This document shows, in pieces, positions 43,684 to 54,574 of a stretch of 64,000 nt of DNA (position 1 is the first letter of the stretch; each line of letters opens with the position of its first letter). The position numbers and the translations under genes are program-made. Source of the DNA: Hyphomicrobiales bacterium (GTDB lineage Bacteria > Pseudomonadota > Alphaproteobacteria > Rhizobiales > Aestuariivirgaceae); assembly GCA_016710435.1 (NCBI GenBank), contig JADJVV010000001.1, positions 2,068,501 to 2,132,500 of the forward strand, written 5' to 3'. The notes beneath the pieces were generated by a model that saw only the letters and a list, made by a program, of their open reading frames with translations, made no database searches and was not told where the DNA came from.

Positions 43684-44619
43684 ATGAGTGAAAATGAAAA
43701 GGTGGCGGTACTGGGCGCAGGCGTGATCGGCGCCAGTTGGGCATCGCTCTTCCTGGCATCCGGCCGCAGCGTCGCTGTCTATGATCCGGCGCCGAATGCG
43801 GAGGCCTTCGTTCGCGGCTACGTCGCAACGGCCTGGCCGGTGTTGCAGGAACTCGGTCTTGTCAAAGTGCCTGAAGTGCCCCCGTTGACCTTTCATGCCT
43901 CGCCTGCGGAGGCGGTGCGCGGCGCTGTCTTCGTGCAGGAAAGCGTGCCGGAAAAGATCGAGTTGAAGCACGCACTCTACCGCGACATCGAGGACGCCCT
44001 GTCACCCGATGCCGTGGTGTCCTCCTCCGCCTCCGGTCTCACGATGACCGAGATGCAGGGGGGCTGGAAGAATCCGGCGCGCTTCGTGCTGGGTCATCCG
44101 TTCAATCCGCCCCATCTGGTGCCGCTGGTGGAAGTCATGGGCAACGATCGTACCGCACCGGGCGTCGTCGAACGCGCCGAAGCATTCTATGCCGCGATCG
44201 GCAAGGTGACGATCCGCGTCCGCCGCGAGATTCCCGGCCATGTCGCCAACCGCCTGCAGGCCGCCCTGTGGCGGGAGGCGATCCATCTCGTACAGACCGG
44301 TGTTGCGACGGTGGAAGATGTCGATACATCCATCTGGGCCGGGCCGGGATTGCGTTGGGCCGCCATGGGTCCCAACCTCCTGTTCCATCTCGCCGCCGGT
44401 GAAGGTGGGCTTGGCGCCTACTGCGAACGCTACGGCCCCAGCTTCAACCGCTGGTGGGATGATCTCGGACAGATTCATTTCGACCCCGGCATCATCAAGA
44501 TGCTGGTGGCTGGCGTGCAGGAGGAAGCCAAGGGTCAGACCCAGGAGGCCCTGTCGCGGCAGCGCGATGCTCTGGTGGTGGCCCTGTTGAAGGCCGTGGC
44601 CCCGCTGCGCAGCCCGTGA
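43684..44619 (+). CDS. 3-hydroxyacyl-CoA dehydrogenase family protein, carnitine 3-dehydrogenase-like
   Basis: A 311-residue NAD-dependent dehydrogenase. The Rossmann motif is VAVLGAGVIGASWASLFLASGRSVAVYDP, followed by FVQESVPEKIELKHALYRDIEDALSPDAVVSSSASGLTMTEM and the family mark RFVLGHPFNPPHLVPLVEVMG. The helical C-terminal domain begins at GHVANRLQAALWREAIHLVQTGVATVEDVDTSI. Length and motifs fit L-carnitine dehydrogenase better than fatty acid enzymes. It lies 33 bases after the Rieske gene, so both probably act on related quaternary amines. The beta-keto cleavage enzyme expected after carnitine dehydrogenase is absent. Confidence 0.85.
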   Translation: MSENEKVAVLGAGVIGASWASLFLASGRSVAVYDPAPNAEAFVRGYVATAWPVLQELGLVKVPEVPPLTFHASPAEAVRGAVFVQESVPEKIELKHALYRDIEDALSPDAVVSSSASGLTMTEMQGGWKNPARFVLGHPFNPPHLVPLVEVMGNDRTAPGVVERAEAFYAAIGKVTIRVRREIPGHVANRLQAALWREAIHLVQTGVATVEDVDTSIWAGPGLRWAAMGPNLLFHLAAGEGGLGAYCERYGPSFNRWWDDLGQIHFDPGIIKMLVAGVQEEAKGQTQEALSRQRDALVVALLKAVAPLRSP

Positions 44620-44635
44620 ACGGAGAGTGAAAGCG

Positions 44636-46291
44636 TCAGGCCTTCCCCAGCCGCGCGATAGCCGCCTCGCTGATCCGCTTGCCGCTGAACGGCATGACGG
44701 CCGAGAGATAGTCGAACAGCGGTGAGGCGCGTCCACTGGCGGTCACAAGACCGCGGGGGCCGGTGAGTGCTGACAGCGTGAGGGAGGAAAGTCCCGCCTG
44801 CGCCGCCGAAAGGATGACGGCCTTGTTCCACGTCACAGCAAAGGCCGCGAACTGGCGTGGGTCGTTGGGCGCGAGGCACATGCGCCTGGTGAGCGGATTG
44901 GATGCAAGGCTTGCACCATAGGGATTGAGACGCGCCCCGATGCTGCTCGGCCCCAGGTGATAGGGCGTCTTGCCGATGAATGATCGCCCCGACGCAAAGA
45001 CATGCGGCAGCGCTTCCAGCGTCTGCATCACGGCCTCGTCGCTGGCGTCATGCACGATGGGGCAGATGGCATGGGTGATGAAATCGAACGCACCCGCCGG
45101 TGGCCGCTTGCGGTTCAACTCGGTGAAGAATGAGATCATGCCACCGCCGACTTCGGCCTGCGGAAAATGTTGCCGCGCCGCCGCCGCCATCTCCTCATAG
45201 GTCGGTCCCCATGGCCGCTTGTCTGTGGGCTGGAAAGATTTCAGGTCATGTGCGTGAGTGACCACCACGCGCTTCGGCTCAAGCCCGGCGCGCTCAACGG
45301 CAGCGGCCATCCCGGCCATTTCCTCACTTGCGGCAGCACGGGCCGGCAACACGATCTCCAGCGTGACGGGCACGCCGCTGGCTTCGGCCAATCGCCCGTA
45401 GGCGATGCAGGTGGAATTCAATTCGCCACCGCTGCCATTGAGGCCGCCGATGGTGAAGGTGAGATGCCGGGGCGCAAGGCGCTTGAGGAGTTTGACCTGC
45501 CGCAGGCTCGCCTCCACCTCGTCCGGCCCGATGGCGATGCCGATCTCGGGCACCTTCACCATCGCAGCGGCCTGCTTTGCGGCCTTCACTCCGCTGCGCT
45601 TGCTGCTGCCCTTCAAGGTCAGCGTGACCGATTGTTCAAATGTCTCGCCCGCCTTCAGTACATAGGGCCAGGGATCGAACAGCGAGCGGACATAGGTTTT
45701 GTAGGACGCATCGGTCCAGTTGCGCTGGTCCTCCATTTCGAACATCTGCCCCTCCATCCGTACATGCGCCTTGAGGCCGGGTGCTGGTGAATGTTCGAGT
45801 GCGCGAATGTCGAAGAAGGGTTGCGCCGGGCTGATGACCTTGGGGAATCGCGCGCGTTCAACCGATCCATCCGTATGCGTGACCGTGACGGGCCGTCCCG
45901 CAACGCCATTGATGGCATGCAACACCACGAAGCCTGTGCGGTTGGTCCGGATGTCGCCATCCGGTGTCGCCCGCGCATGGAATGAAACCGCTTGGGGCGA
46001 GATGTGGATCACCGCCTGCATCGTGAGCCGCGCCCCGCCCGTTTCCGTGACGGAAGTATAGCGTACCTCCGTGCCACCCTTTCTGCGCAGGGTCTTCAGG
46101 CCCGTGATTTTGGCAGGGCAGGTACCCCAGTTGGCATCCCGCACGAGATAGGAAATGCCGCGCAGAACCTCGACTCCGTCCAGGAAGATCGACCCGAGAT
46201 TGCCGGACATGAACTGGACCCGCAGCTTTCCCACGCGCAGCGAGGTGAAGGTGGATTTGGGGGTTTTGCGCTGGGCTGCGGGGCTTTTCAT
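44636..46291 (-). CDS. apnL: D-apionate lactonase
   Basis: A 551-residue soluble protein without widely known domains. From its opening (LRVGKLRVQFMSGNLGSIFLDGVEVLRGISYLVRDANWGTCPAKI) and length I match it to ApnL, the D-apionolactonase of the apiose pathways described in 2018. It opens D-apionolactone, made by ApsD, to D-apionate. Divergent apnO starts 104 bases away and apsD, a RuBisCO-like gene and an OiaK-like kinase follow, which strongly supports the call. I use the ATG at 46291 instead of an upstream GTG. A large glycosidase-like central domain (HLTFTIGGLNGSGGELNSTCIAYGRLAEA) is visible. Confidence 0.78.
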   Translation of the reverse strand: MKSPAAQRKTPKSTFTSLRVGKLRVQFMSGNLGSIFLDGVEVLRGISYLVRDANWGTCPAKITGLKTLRRKGGTEVRYTSVTETGGARLTMQAVIHISPQAVSFHARATPDGDIRTNRTGFVVLHAINGVAGRPVTVTHTDGSVERARFPKVISPAQPFFDIRALEHSPAPGLKAHVRMEGQMFEMEDQRNWTDASYKTYVRSLFDPWPYVLKAGETFEQSVTLTLKGSSKRSGVKAAKQAAAMVKVPEIGIAIGPDEVEASLRQVKLLKRLAPRHLTFTIGGLNGSGGELNSTCIAYGRLAEASGVPVTLEIVLPARAAASEEMAGMAAAVERAGLEPKRVVVTHAHDLKSFQPTDKRPWGPTYEEMAAAARQHFPQAEVGGGMISFFTELNRKRPPAGAFDFITHAICPIVHDASDEAVMQTLEALPHVFASGRSFIGKTPYHLGPSSIGARLNPYGASLASNPLTRRMCLAPNDPRQFAAFAVTWNKAVILSAAQAGLSSLTLSALTGPRGLVTASGRASPLFDYLSAVMPFSGKRISEAAIARLGKA

Positions 46292-46395
46292 GGGCCGCAG
46301 GATAATCACCGATTGCCCCACCGGGCAAGAATACAGTTGTAGCGTGATTGACTCATCATACCAGATGTGAAAGACATGCGCTCTACGGAGGTGTC

Positions 46396-48193
<1,798 letters not shown>

Positions 48194-48212
48194 TCGCCAC
48201 AGCATCCAGATG

Positions 48213-48246
48213 GGCGGGGCCAGGTCTCCTGGCTCCGCCACTTTTT
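48213..48246 (+). terminator. Hairpin with T run between binding-protein and DUF2291 genes
   Basis: A 12-bp stem (48213-48224 with 48228-48239) containing a single G-T wobble, a three-base loop and five T at 48242-48246. It lies inside what is otherwise one operon, so partial termination is expected. This would give more binding protein than ATPase and permease. Confidence 0.85.
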
Positions 48247-48264
48247 CCTGCAAGGCTGCATGTG

Positions 48265-48921
48265 ATGATGATGGTGACGATGACGAGACCCCTTGCCGTG
48301 CTTCTGGCCTGCCTTGTCCTCGCCGGATGCAAGTTCGTGCCGACGGCCGAAAAGCACAAGCAGGCATCCAACAATTCCGCTGAAGCATCCGACAAGGGCT
48401 TTGACAGCAAGGTGGCAGGGATGTGGGAGACGAAAGTCCTGCCCTATGCCAAGGCGAAAGCCGGAAACTTCGCCGATGTGACCGCCGCGATCACGGCCAA
48501 CGCCGATGCCGCCGGGGCAAAGTACGGATTCAGGGAGAAAGGCGGCAGCGCCCCCTGGACTCTCCTCAGCACCATCAGCGGCAAGATCGTTGCGGCCAAC
48601 ACGCAATCGCGCGCCGCCCTGATTGACGTGGACACCAATGGTGACGGTTCAGCCGACGCGCAGGTGCAGATCGGCCCGGTCATCCGCGGTACGGCGATCC
48701 GCGACTCCCTCGACTTCGTGAACTTCAACGACTTTACCAATCAGATTGATTTTGCCCAGTTCGGCAAGGCCTTCAACACGCACCTGAATGGCAAGGTGCT
48801 GAACACAGTGCCGCGCGAGAACCTGGTGGGAAAGCAGGCTCAGGTGCTGGGCGCATTTCCCTTGCCCGCCGGAGCGGCCTTGCCGCTGGTCACGCCACTC
48901 ACAATCGAGGTCACGCCATGA
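48265..48921 (+). CDS. DUF2291 lipoprotein associated with sugar ABC transporter
   Basis: A protein of about 218 residues with a lipoprotein signal: TRPLAVLLACLVLAGCKFVP, where Cys follows the lipobox LAGC. The mature part fits DUF2291 (KVLPYAKAKAGNFADVTAAI, GSAPWTLLSTISGKIVAANTQSRAALIDVDTNGDGSADAQVQIGPVIRGTAIRDSLDFVNFNDFTNQIDFAQFGKAFN). DUF2291 proteins occur within sugar importer operons but their role is unknown. The exact start is uncertain because several ATG and GTG codons stand in a row. Its stop overlaps the ATPase start by four bases. Confidence 0.84.
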   Translation: MMMVTMTRPLAVLLACLVLAGCKFVPTAEKHKQASNNSAEASDKGFDSKVAGMWETKVLPYAKAKAGNFADVTAAITANADAAGAKYGFREKGGSAPWTLLSTISGKIVAANTQSRAALIDVDTNGDGSADAQVQIGPVIRGTAIRDSLDFVNFNDFTNQIDFAQFGKAFNTHLNGKVLNTVPRENLVGKQAQVLGAFPLPAGAALPLVTPLTIEVTP

Positions 48922-50453
48922 GCGCAGGCGAGGGTGATGTCATTCTCCGCCTTGAGGACGTGACCAAGGTCTATTCCGGCACCGTGGCGCTGAAGCACGC
49001 CTCCATCGACATTCGCAAGGGCGCTGTCACCGTCCTCGTGGGCGAGAACGGCGCAGGCAAGTCCACCATGATGAAGATCATCGCGGGCGTGGAACAGCCA
49101 ACGCTGGGCCGGATCCTGCTTGATGGACAGGACGTCCATTTCAACCGTCCCGCTGATGCCGAGGCCAAGGGCATCAGCATGGTGTTCCAGGAACTGAACC
49201 TGCTGGGCAACCTCACCGTCGCCGAGAACATTTTCATGTCGCGGGAAATCACCCGCGCCGCAATTCACATCGACCATGCCCGGCAGGAGAGCCGCGCGCT
49301 CCAGATCCTCGACCGTCTGGAGGCTGGCATCCGCCCCGATATGCTGGTGGAGGATCTGATGATCGGCCAGCAGCAGCTGGTGGAGATTGCCAAGGCGGTC
49401 TCTCTCAATTCCCGCATCATCATCTTCGACGAGCCGACCTCGGCACTGAGCGCGGCTGAGGTGGACGTGCTGTTCCGCGTGATTGCAGACCTGAAGAAAC
49501 AGGGCGTCGCCATCGTCTACATCTCGCACCGGCTGGAAGAACTCATTCGCATCGGGGATTATATCACGGTCCTGCGCGATGGAGCCGTCACGGGAAGCGA
49601 GCGCATGGCCAACGTCGATACGCGCTGGATCGTGCGCCAGATGATCGGCTCCGACGCCAAGGATTTTTCCAAGCCGGCGGCCCACGCATTCGGAGCGCCC
49701 GTGCTCACCTGCACGGACATCATGCTCCCGCGGACGACCGGCGGTTTGGCGGTTGACCATGTGAGTTTCGACGTGAGGGCGGGCGAAATCTTCGGCATCT
49801 ACGGCTTGATGGGCGCAGGCCGCAGCGAATTGCTGGAATGCATCGTGGGCCGCCATCCGCAGGCGCAGGGGCATGTCGAGGTCGCGGGTGCCAATGTCGA
49901 CCGAGCCGATACGGCCGCACGCATCGCCGCCGGACTGAGTCTCATTCCGGAAGACCGGCAGCGCGACGGCCTCGTCACCATCCTCTCCATCGCCTCCAAC
50001 CTCACGCTGTCATCGCTGCGCCGCCTCGCGAGAATTTTTCATCTGCGCCCGGCGGACGAAGCCGCAGAAGTTGCGGATGCGGTGCAGAAGCTCTCCATCA
50101 AGGCCCCGCGCACGGACTTCGATGTATCCTCCCTGTCCGGCGGCAACCAGCAGAAGGTCGTGATTGGCAAGGCCCTGATGACGCGGCCCAAGGTTCTCCT
50201 GATGGATGAACCGAGCCGCGGCATCGATGTGGGGGCCAAGGCCGATGTGTTCCGCACCATGCGGAAACTCGCTGCAGACGGCATCGGCATCGTCTTCGTC
50301 ACCTCCGACCTCGACGAGGTGATGGCGCTCTCCGACCGCATCGGCGTCATGAGCAATGGCCGTATGGTGGCAATCCATGACCGCGCATCCATCACCGAAA
50401 CAGATATCGTGACGGCCTCCATGGTCGGCCACAAGAAAGCAAGGGCAGCATGA
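48918..50453 (+). CDS. Sugar ABC transporter ATP-binding protein (RbsA type), apiose operon
   Basis: A 511-residue double ATPase. The first domain has Walker A GENGAGKST, DLMIGQQQLVEIAKAVSLNSRIIIFDEPTSALS and VYISHRLEELIRIGD. The second has the degenerate GLMGAGRSELLECI, LIPEDRQRDGLVT, LSGGNQQKVVIGKALMTRPKVLLMDEPSRGIDVGAKAD. Both ends overlap the neighbouring genes by four bases (ATGA), so it is coupled to the DUF2291 lipoprotein and the permease. Confidence 0.95.
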   Translation: MSAGEGDVILRLEDVTKVYSGTVALKHASIDIRKGAVTVLVGENGAGKSTMMKIIAGVEQPTLGRILLDGQDVHFNRPADAEAKGISMVFQELNLLGNLTVAENIFMSREITRAAIHIDHARQESRALQILDRLEAGIRPDMLVEDLMIGQQQLVEIAKAVSLNSRIIIFDEPTSALSAAEVDVLFRVIADLKKQGVAIVYISHRLEELIRIGDYITVLRDGAVTGSERMANVDTRWIVRQMIGSDAKDFSKPAAHAFGAPVLTCTDIMLPRTTGGLAVDHVSFDVRAGEIFGIYGLMGAGRSELLECIVGRHPQAQGHVEVAGANVDRADTAARIAAGLSLIPEDRQRDGLVTILSIASNLTLSSLRRLARIFHLRPADEAAEVADAVQKLSIKAPRTDFDVSSLSGGNQQKVVIGKALMTRPKVLLMDEPSRGIDVGAKADVFRTMRKLAADGIGIVFVTSDLDEVMALSDRIGVMSNGRMVAIHDRASITETDIVTASMVGHKKARAA

Positions 50454-51499
50454 CCATGGCCACGCGGCAAACGGAAAAAGGCTCGCTGCTGCTGGCCATC
50501 ATGAAGCTCCGCACCTTCATTGCGCTTTTCGTGGTGCTGATCTTCTTCTCCATCTTCGCGCCGAACTTCCTGAGTTCCGCCAACTTCGTGCTCATGTCAA
50601 AGCACGTGGCGCTCAACGCATTCCTCGCCATGGGCATGACCTTCGTCATCATCACCGGCGGCATCGACCTGTCGGTGGGATCAATCGTCGGCCTCTGCGG
50701 CATGGTGGCGGGGGGGCTCATCCTCAATGGCATTGATCTGCCGGGTGGCTGGACGGTCTATTTCAACGTTGTCGAAGTGGTACTGATCACGCTGGCGGTG
50801 GGCGTCGGCATCGGCATCATCAACGGACTTCTCATCACAAGGCTCAATGTGGCCCCCTTCATTGCAACGCTGGGCACCCTCTACGTTGCGCGCGGGGCAG
50901 GGCTTCTTCTCTCGGGCGGCGCCACATTTCCGAACCTTGTGGGCAATGCGGAACTTGGCACGCAGGGCTTCGGCTGGATTGGCACCACGCGCGCACTGGG
51001 GCTGCCCATGTCGGTGTGGGCCCTCATCATTCTGGCACTGGCGGCGGCTTACGTGGCGCGCTTCACGCCCCTCGGCCGCCACGTCTTCGCCGTTGGTGGC
51101 AACGAGAGGGCGGCCCGCATGTCGGGCGTGCGCGTCAACCGCGTGAAGATGGCGGTCTACATGTTTTCCGGCTTCTGCGCGGCAATCGTCGGCATCATCA
51201 TCTCGTCCGAACTGATGGCGGCCCATCCGGCCACGGGCGAAAGTTTCGAACTGAATGCCATCGCCGCCGCTGTTCTGGGGGGCACCTCCATGTCGGGTGG
51301 CCGGGGAACGGTGGGCGGCACCATCATTGGCGCGTTCGTGATCGGCATTCTTTCCGATGGCCTCGTGATGATGGGCGTCAGCACGTTCTGGCAGATGGTC
51401 ATCAAGGGCCTTGTCATCATCTTCGCCGTCGTGATTGATCAGGCGCAGCGCCGCCTGCAGCAGCGGGTGGCATTGATGCAGATGGCAAAGGCGGGTTGA
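50450..51499 (+). CDS. Sugar ABC transporter permease (RbsC type), apiose operon
   Basis: A 349-residue membrane protein with family signatures TFVIITGGIDLSVGSIVGLCGM, FAVGGNERAARMSGVRVN and AVLGGTSMSGGRGTVGGTIIGAFVIG. It is the only permease of this importer, so it should act as a homodimer, unlike the two-permease systems at 893-2814 and 55865-57822. apsD starts three bases after its stop. Confidence 0.94.
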   Translation: MTMATRQTEKGSLLLAIMKLRTFIALFVVLIFFSIFAPNFLSSANFVLMSKHVALNAFLAMGMTFVIITGGIDLSVGSIVGLCGMVAGGLILNGIDLPGGWTVYFNVVEVVLITLAVGVGIGIINGLLITRLNVAPFIATLGTLYVARGAGLLLSGGATFPNLVGNAELGTQGFGWIGTTRALGLPMSVWALIILALAAAYVARFTPLGRHVFAVGGNERAARMSGVRVNRVKMAVYMFSGFCAAIVGIIISSELMAAHPATGESFELNAIAAAVLGGTSMSGGRGTVGGTIIGAFVIGILSDGLVMMGVSTFWQMVIKGLVIIFAVVIDQAQRRLQQRVALMQMAKAG

Positions 51500-51502
51500 A
51501 CC

Positions 51503-52537
51503 ATGAAGAATTTGCGAGGCGCGCTCATCGGTTGCGGCTTCTTCGCCGTCAATCATCTGCACGGGTGGCGGGATGCGGCGGGCGCCGAGATCGTCGCCAT
51601 CTGTGACCGCTCGGAGGAGCGCCTGAACACGGTGGGCGACCAGTTCGGCATTGTCGCCCGCTATCGCGACGCCGCCCAGATGCTGGCGCGGGAGGATATT
51701 GATTTCGTCGACATCGCCACCACCGCGCCCTCCCACCGCATGCTGGCGGAACTGGCTGCATCCCACGGCAAGGCCGTCATCTGCCAGAAACCATTCGCGC
51801 CCACTCTCGCCGATGCAAAAGCCATCGTCGCCGCCTGCGACAAGGCGGGCGTGCCATTGATGGTGCACGAGAACTTCCGCTGGCAGTCCGCCATCCAGCA
51901 GGTGAAGCGGGTGATCGCGTCAGGCGAGATCGGCGATGTCTTCTGGGGCCGCGTGTCGTTCCGTTCGGCCTATGACGTGTTTTCGGGCCAGCCTTATCTG
52001 GCGGAAGGCGAACGCTTCATTGTGGAAGACCTCGGCATTCACGCACTCGATGTGGCGCGCTTTCTGCTCGGCGATGCCCAGAATGTCAGCGCCCGCATCA
52101 CAAGGATCAATCCCGGCATCAAGGGCGAAGACGTGGCCACCATCCTGTTGGACCATGGCAATGGTGTCGCCTCCATCGTCGATTGTTCGTATGCCACGCG
52201 CCTTGAAAGGGAAGCCTTCCCGGAAACGCTGATCGAGATCGACGGCAGCCGGGGAAGCCTGCGTCTGGGGCAGGGCTACAGACTGGCAGTCACCTCGCCC
52301 GCCGGTACACGCCACGAGGATGTCTCGCCACCGCTGCTGCCCTGGGCTTCACGGCCGTGGCACAACATCCAGGAAAGCGTCTCGCTGATCGAGCAGCACT
52401 GGGTCGATTGCCTGCGGGCGGGCAGCGAACCGCAGACCTCCGGCCGTGACAATCTCAAGACCTTTGCCTTGGTCGAGGCGGTTTATCAGTCAGCGGCGGA
52501 AAAACGCACCGTTCCGCTCAGCGCGCTGCTGGGCTGA
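51503..52537 (+). CDS. apsD: D-apiose dehydrogenase (Gfo/Idh/MocA family)
   Basis: A 344-residue NAD(P)-dependent oxidoreductase. The Rossmann start is LRGALIGCGFFAVNHLHGWRDAAGAEIVAICDR, the family motif is VICQKPFAPTLADAKAIV (Gln instead of the usual Glu before Lys-Pro), and the C-terminal domain has RFIVEDLGIHALDVARFLLGDA. From fold and context I assign ApsD, which oxidises D-apiose to D-apionolactone, the first step of the pathway. It lies three bases after the permease, and its last 20 bases overlap the convergent GntR gene. Confidence 0.83.
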   Translation: MKNLRGALIGCGFFAVNHLHGWRDAAGAEIVAICDRSEERLNTVGDQFGIVARYRDAAQMLAREDIDFVDIATTAPSHRMLAELAASHGKAVICQKPFAPTLADAKAIVAACDKAGVPLMVHENFRWQSAIQQVKRVIASGEIGDVFWGRVSFRSAYDVFSGQPYLAEGERFIVEDLGIHALDVARFLLGDAQNVSARITRINPGIKGEDVATILLDHGNGVASIVDCSYATRLEREAFPETLIEIDGSRGSLRLGQGYRLAVTSPAGTRHEDVSPPLLPWASRPWHNIQESVSLIEQHWVDCLRAGSEPQTSGRDNLKTFALVEAVYQSAAEKRTVPLSALLG

Positions 52538-53252
52538 TCGCGCCGTGCGGGAGTGCCACGTAAAGCGCCCGGGACCGCTCAAGGTGTTTCACCATGGCCG
52601 CCTCCGCCGCATCCGGATCATTGGCGGCAAGGTGCGAGATGATTTCCTCGTGCTCGGCCAGGGTATATTTTTCCTTGCCCGTCCAGATCAGCATTTCGCC
52701 GTGATAGGTCTTGAGCCAGCCCAGCATCGCCTCGCTCACCGCCGTGAAGATGGGATTGCGCGAGATGGCCGCGATCTGCGTATGGAAGCGCATGTCGGCG
52801 GCAATGAACTGGTCCGCATCGCCCAGGAAGCGGCGCTGCTCATCCAGCGTGGCGCGCAACACTTTCAAGTCTTCATCGGTGGCGCGTTGTGCGGCCTCGC
52901 GCGCCATGCCCCGTTCGAAGAAGATGCGCGCGGCCTTGAGGTGTTCCAGCGAATCCGCCGACATGGACAGCATGATGCGGGCGGATTGGTCCACCTGACG
53001 CATCAGCGATTGCGGCGTGAGTTCCAGAACCCGCGCCCGCTCACCGTGATTGATTTCCACAAGCCCCATGGATTCGAGATGCTGCATCGCCTCGCGGATG
53101 GCCGGACGGCCGACACCGAAGCGGGCCATCAGCTCACGCTCGGAAGGCATCAGGCTGCCCGGCGTCTTCTCGCCTTCCACCAGCATCCGCTTCAGGCGCT
53201 CAAAGACCTCGTCGGACAGCTTTCGCTTGGCGATATGTTCAGTCGTGTCCAC
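52518..53252 (-). CDS. GntR-family regulator, FCD/FadR type
   Basis: A 244-residue regulator with an N-terminal winged helix (RKLSDEVFERLKRMLVEGEKTPGSLMPSERELMARFGVGRPAIREAMQHLESMGLVEINHGERARV) and an FCD ligand-binding domain (RIFFERGMAREAAQRA, DADQFIAADMRFHTQIAAISRNPIFTAVSEAMLGWL, EHEEIISHLAANDPDAAEAAMVKHLERS). FCD domains bind small carboxylates, so an apionate-derived acid is a plausible effector. It is divergent from the RuBisCO-like gene with only 53 bases between starts and convergent on apsD. Confidence 0.9.
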   Translation of the reverse strand: MDTTEHIAKRKLSDEVFERLKRMLVEGEKTPGSLMPSERELMARFGVGRPAIREAMQHLESMGLVEINHGERARVLELTPQSLMRQVDQSARIMLSMSADSLEHLKAARIFFERGMAREAAQRATDEDLKVLRATLDEQRRFLGDADQFIAADMRFHTQIAAISRNPIFTAVSEAMLGWLKTYHGEMLIWTGKEKYTLAEHEEIISHLAANDPDAAEAAMVKHLERSRALYVALPHGAISPAAR

Positions 53253-53305
53253 GGGACCAAGCCTCTGTGCATTTCATTGACAACACGTGATACCATCATT
53301 CCGTC

Positions 53306-54574
53306 ATGACGAGAAACCAGTCTTTCATCACCCTCACCTACCTGATCGAGACAGCAGGCAGTCCGGAAAAGCTGGCGGCGAAAATTGCGTCCGACCAATC
53401 CACCGGCACCTTCGTGCCCGTGCCCGGCGAAACCGAGGAACTGAAGAACCGCGTAGCGGCGCGCGTGGTGGCCTTGCGTCCGCTGCCGCCCGCATCCCAG
53501 CCGTCCTATCCCACCGTCGAACAGGGGCCTTTCAACCGCGCCGAGGCGGACATCGCCTTTCCCTTTGACGCCATCGGCACCGATCTTGCGGCGCTCATGA
53601 CCATCGCCATCGGCGGCGTCTATTCCATCAAGGGCTTCACCGGCATTCGCATTGTCGGCATGAAACTCCCCGATGCCTTCGGCAAAGCCTGGCCCGGCCC
53701 GCAGTTCGGCGTGGCGGGTTCGCGCAGGCTCACGGGCGTGCAGGGCCGCCCCATCATCGGCACCATCATCAAGCCGGCGCTGGGTCTGCGCCCGGATGAG
53801 ACGGCAGAACTTGTGAAGGATGTGATCGCGGCGGATGTGGATTTCGTCAAGGACGACGAGAAGCTGATGTCGCCTTCCTATTCGCCACTGGAAGATCGCG
53901 TCAAAGCCATCATGCCACTCATCCTGGAGCGCGAACAGAAGACTGGCAAGAAGGTCATGTACGCCTGGGGCATCTCGGCCACGGACCCCGACGAGATGAT
54001 GCGCAACCACGACCTCGTGCTGAAACACGGCGGCAACTGCGCCGTCATCAACATCAACTCCATCGGCTTCGGCGCCATGGCCTTCCTGCGCAGGCGCTCC
54101 GGCCTTGTGCTGCACGCCCACCGCAACGGCTGGGACGTGCTGACGCGCCATCCCGGGCTCGGCATGGATTTCCAGGTCTGGCAGCAGTTCTGGCGGCTCC
54201 TCGGCGTGGACCAGTTCCAGATCAATGGCATCCGCGTGAAATACTGGGAACCGGACGACAGCTTCGTTGCAAGTTTCAAGGCTGTCACCACGCCGCTGTT
54301 CTCGCCTGCCGATTGCCCGCTCCCTGTAGCGGGGTCCGGCCAATGGGGCGGGCAGGCCCCGGACACCTATGAACGCACAGGCCGCACGCAAGACCTCATG
54401 TATCTTTGCGGCGGTGGCATTGTCTCCCATCCCGGTGGTGCAGGGGCGGGGGTGAAGGCCGTGCGGCAAGCCTGGGAAGCCGCGGTCGCAGGCATTCCGC
54501 TTGACATCTATGCCCGCGACCACGTCGAACTGGCGCAATCCATCGCCACCTTCGCCAGTGGCAAGGGGGCCTGA
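53306..54574 (+). CDS. RuBisCO-like protein, 3-oxo-isoapionate-4-phosphate decarboxylase or transcarboxylase/hydrolase (OiaX/OiaT type)
   Basis: A 422-residue form IV RuBisCO homologue, without photosynthetic context. Active-site elements are kept: GTIIKPALGL with Lys156, VDFVKDDE with the carbamylation-site Lys182 and metal ligands Asp184 and Glu185, HAHRNG near 270-275, and the phosphate-binding CGGGIVSHPGGAGAG near 368-382. In apiose catabolism such proteins act on 3-oxo-isoapionate-4-phosphate, either decarboxylating it (OiaX) or cleaving it to 3-phosphoglycerate and glycolate (OiaT). I cannot tell the two apart here. The stop overlaps the kinase start by one base, consistent with consecutive steps. 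Confidence 0.86.
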   Translation: MTRNQSFITLTYLIETAGSPEKLAAKIASDQSTGTFVPVPGETEELKNRVAARVVALRPLPPASQPSYPTVEQGPFNRAEADIAFPFDAIGTDLAALMTIAIGGVYSIKGFTGIRIVGMKLPDAFGKAWPGPQFGVAGSRRLTGVQGRPIIGTIIKPALGLRPDETAELVKDVIAADVDFVKDDEKLMSPSYSPLEDRVKAIMPLILEREQKTGKKVMYAWGISATDPDEMMRNHDLVLKHGGNCAVININSIGFGAMAFLRRRSGLVLHAHRNGWDVLTRHPGLGMDFQVWQQFWRLLGVDQFQINGIRVKYWEPDDSFVASFKAVTTPLFSPADCPLPVAGSGQWGGQAPDTYERTGRTQDLMYLCGGGIVSHPGGAGAGVKAVRQAWEAAVAGIPLDIYARDHVELAQSIATFASGKGA

